DNA from: Holosporales bacterium
Lineage (GTDB): Bacteria > Pseudomonadota > Alphaproteobacteria > BNTO01
DNA length: 5,576 nt
Reading direction: 5' to 3'
Assembly (NCBI GenBank): GCA_031290075.1
Contig: JAITOG010000094.1
Location: 1-5,576, forward strand
Below the pieces are notes generated by a model. It made no database searches and was not told the DNA's origin. It saw only the letters and a program-made list of their open reading frames with translations. Of the stretch, positions 5,567 through 5,576 are shown piece by piece. The stretch's first letter is position 1; every line of letters starts with the position of its first letter. A program made the translations under genes and the position numbers.

Positions 5567-5576
5567 ATAGTTAGCA

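Larger units (their letters stand above)
5221..5576. other. Intergenic region upstream of the ankyrin gene
   Basis: No gene is supported. The part next to the ankyrin gene holds its ribosome binding site, a weak promoter candidate and a pair of overlapping hairpins (5307-5337). A less AT-rich patch at about 5355-5397 includes the short dyad TTCGA-TGC-TCGAA (5365-5377) and, on the minus strand, a very basic 21-codon frame (5319-5384) without a convincing ribosome binding site. From 5400 to the right edge the DNA is extremely AT-rich, with an imperfect hairpin plus T-tract (5429-5457) and a perfect palindrome (5554-5566). This could be the control region of a gene beyond the window. Confidence 0.6.

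Overview
This is an AT-rich bacterial window, most likely from a host-associated alphaproteobacterium; a Holosporales- or Rickettsiales-like amoeba or protist symbiont is my best guess. The reasons are the ftsH-glmM gene order and the alphaproteobacterial style of both proteins, a secreted-looking ankyrin-repeat protein, a decayed transposase, and long repeat-laden intergenic DNA. The lineage is inferred from gene content, not from a marker-gene comparison.

Layout from left to right. Positions 3-212 (+) hold the C-terminal remnant of an ISAs1-type DDE transposase, cut by the window edge and apparently decayed. Positions 271-1665 (-) are glmM, phosphoglucosamine mutase. Positions 1688-3577 (-) are ftsH, the membrane AAA+ zinc protease, read from a TTG start. 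The two genes are 22 nt apart and very probably form one operon transcribed leftward, ending at a T-rich terminator-like site near 230-256. Positions 3578-4152 carry no credible gene but several inverted repeats and one pair of short direct repeats. Positions 4153-5220 (-) encode a 355-residue protein with a signal peptide and about 6.5 ankyrin repeats, preceded by a strong Shine-Dalgarno site. Positions 5221-5576 are a second intergenic stretch with a possible promoter, two alternative hairpins and a perfect palindrome near the right edge.

How the genes relate. GlmM makes glucosamine-1-phosphate, which feeds UDP-GlcNAc for peptidoglycan and lipopolysaccharide. FtsH does membrane protein quality control and, in proteobacteria, controls lipopolysaccharide synthesis through LpxC turnover. 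Both are conserved envelope housekeeping genes. The ankyrin gene is accessory: it lies where many alphaproteobacteria have tilS, so the conserved cluster seems broken upstream of ftsH, and the repeats between the two look like the scar of that rearrangement.

I see no CRISPR array, RNA gene, toxin-antitoxin pair or clearly new multi-gene system. The points most worth a second look are the ankyrin protein with its nearly identical 99-bp DNA repeats, the hairpin that abuts the ftsH ribosome binding site, and the structured DNA between the ankyrin gene and ftsH.
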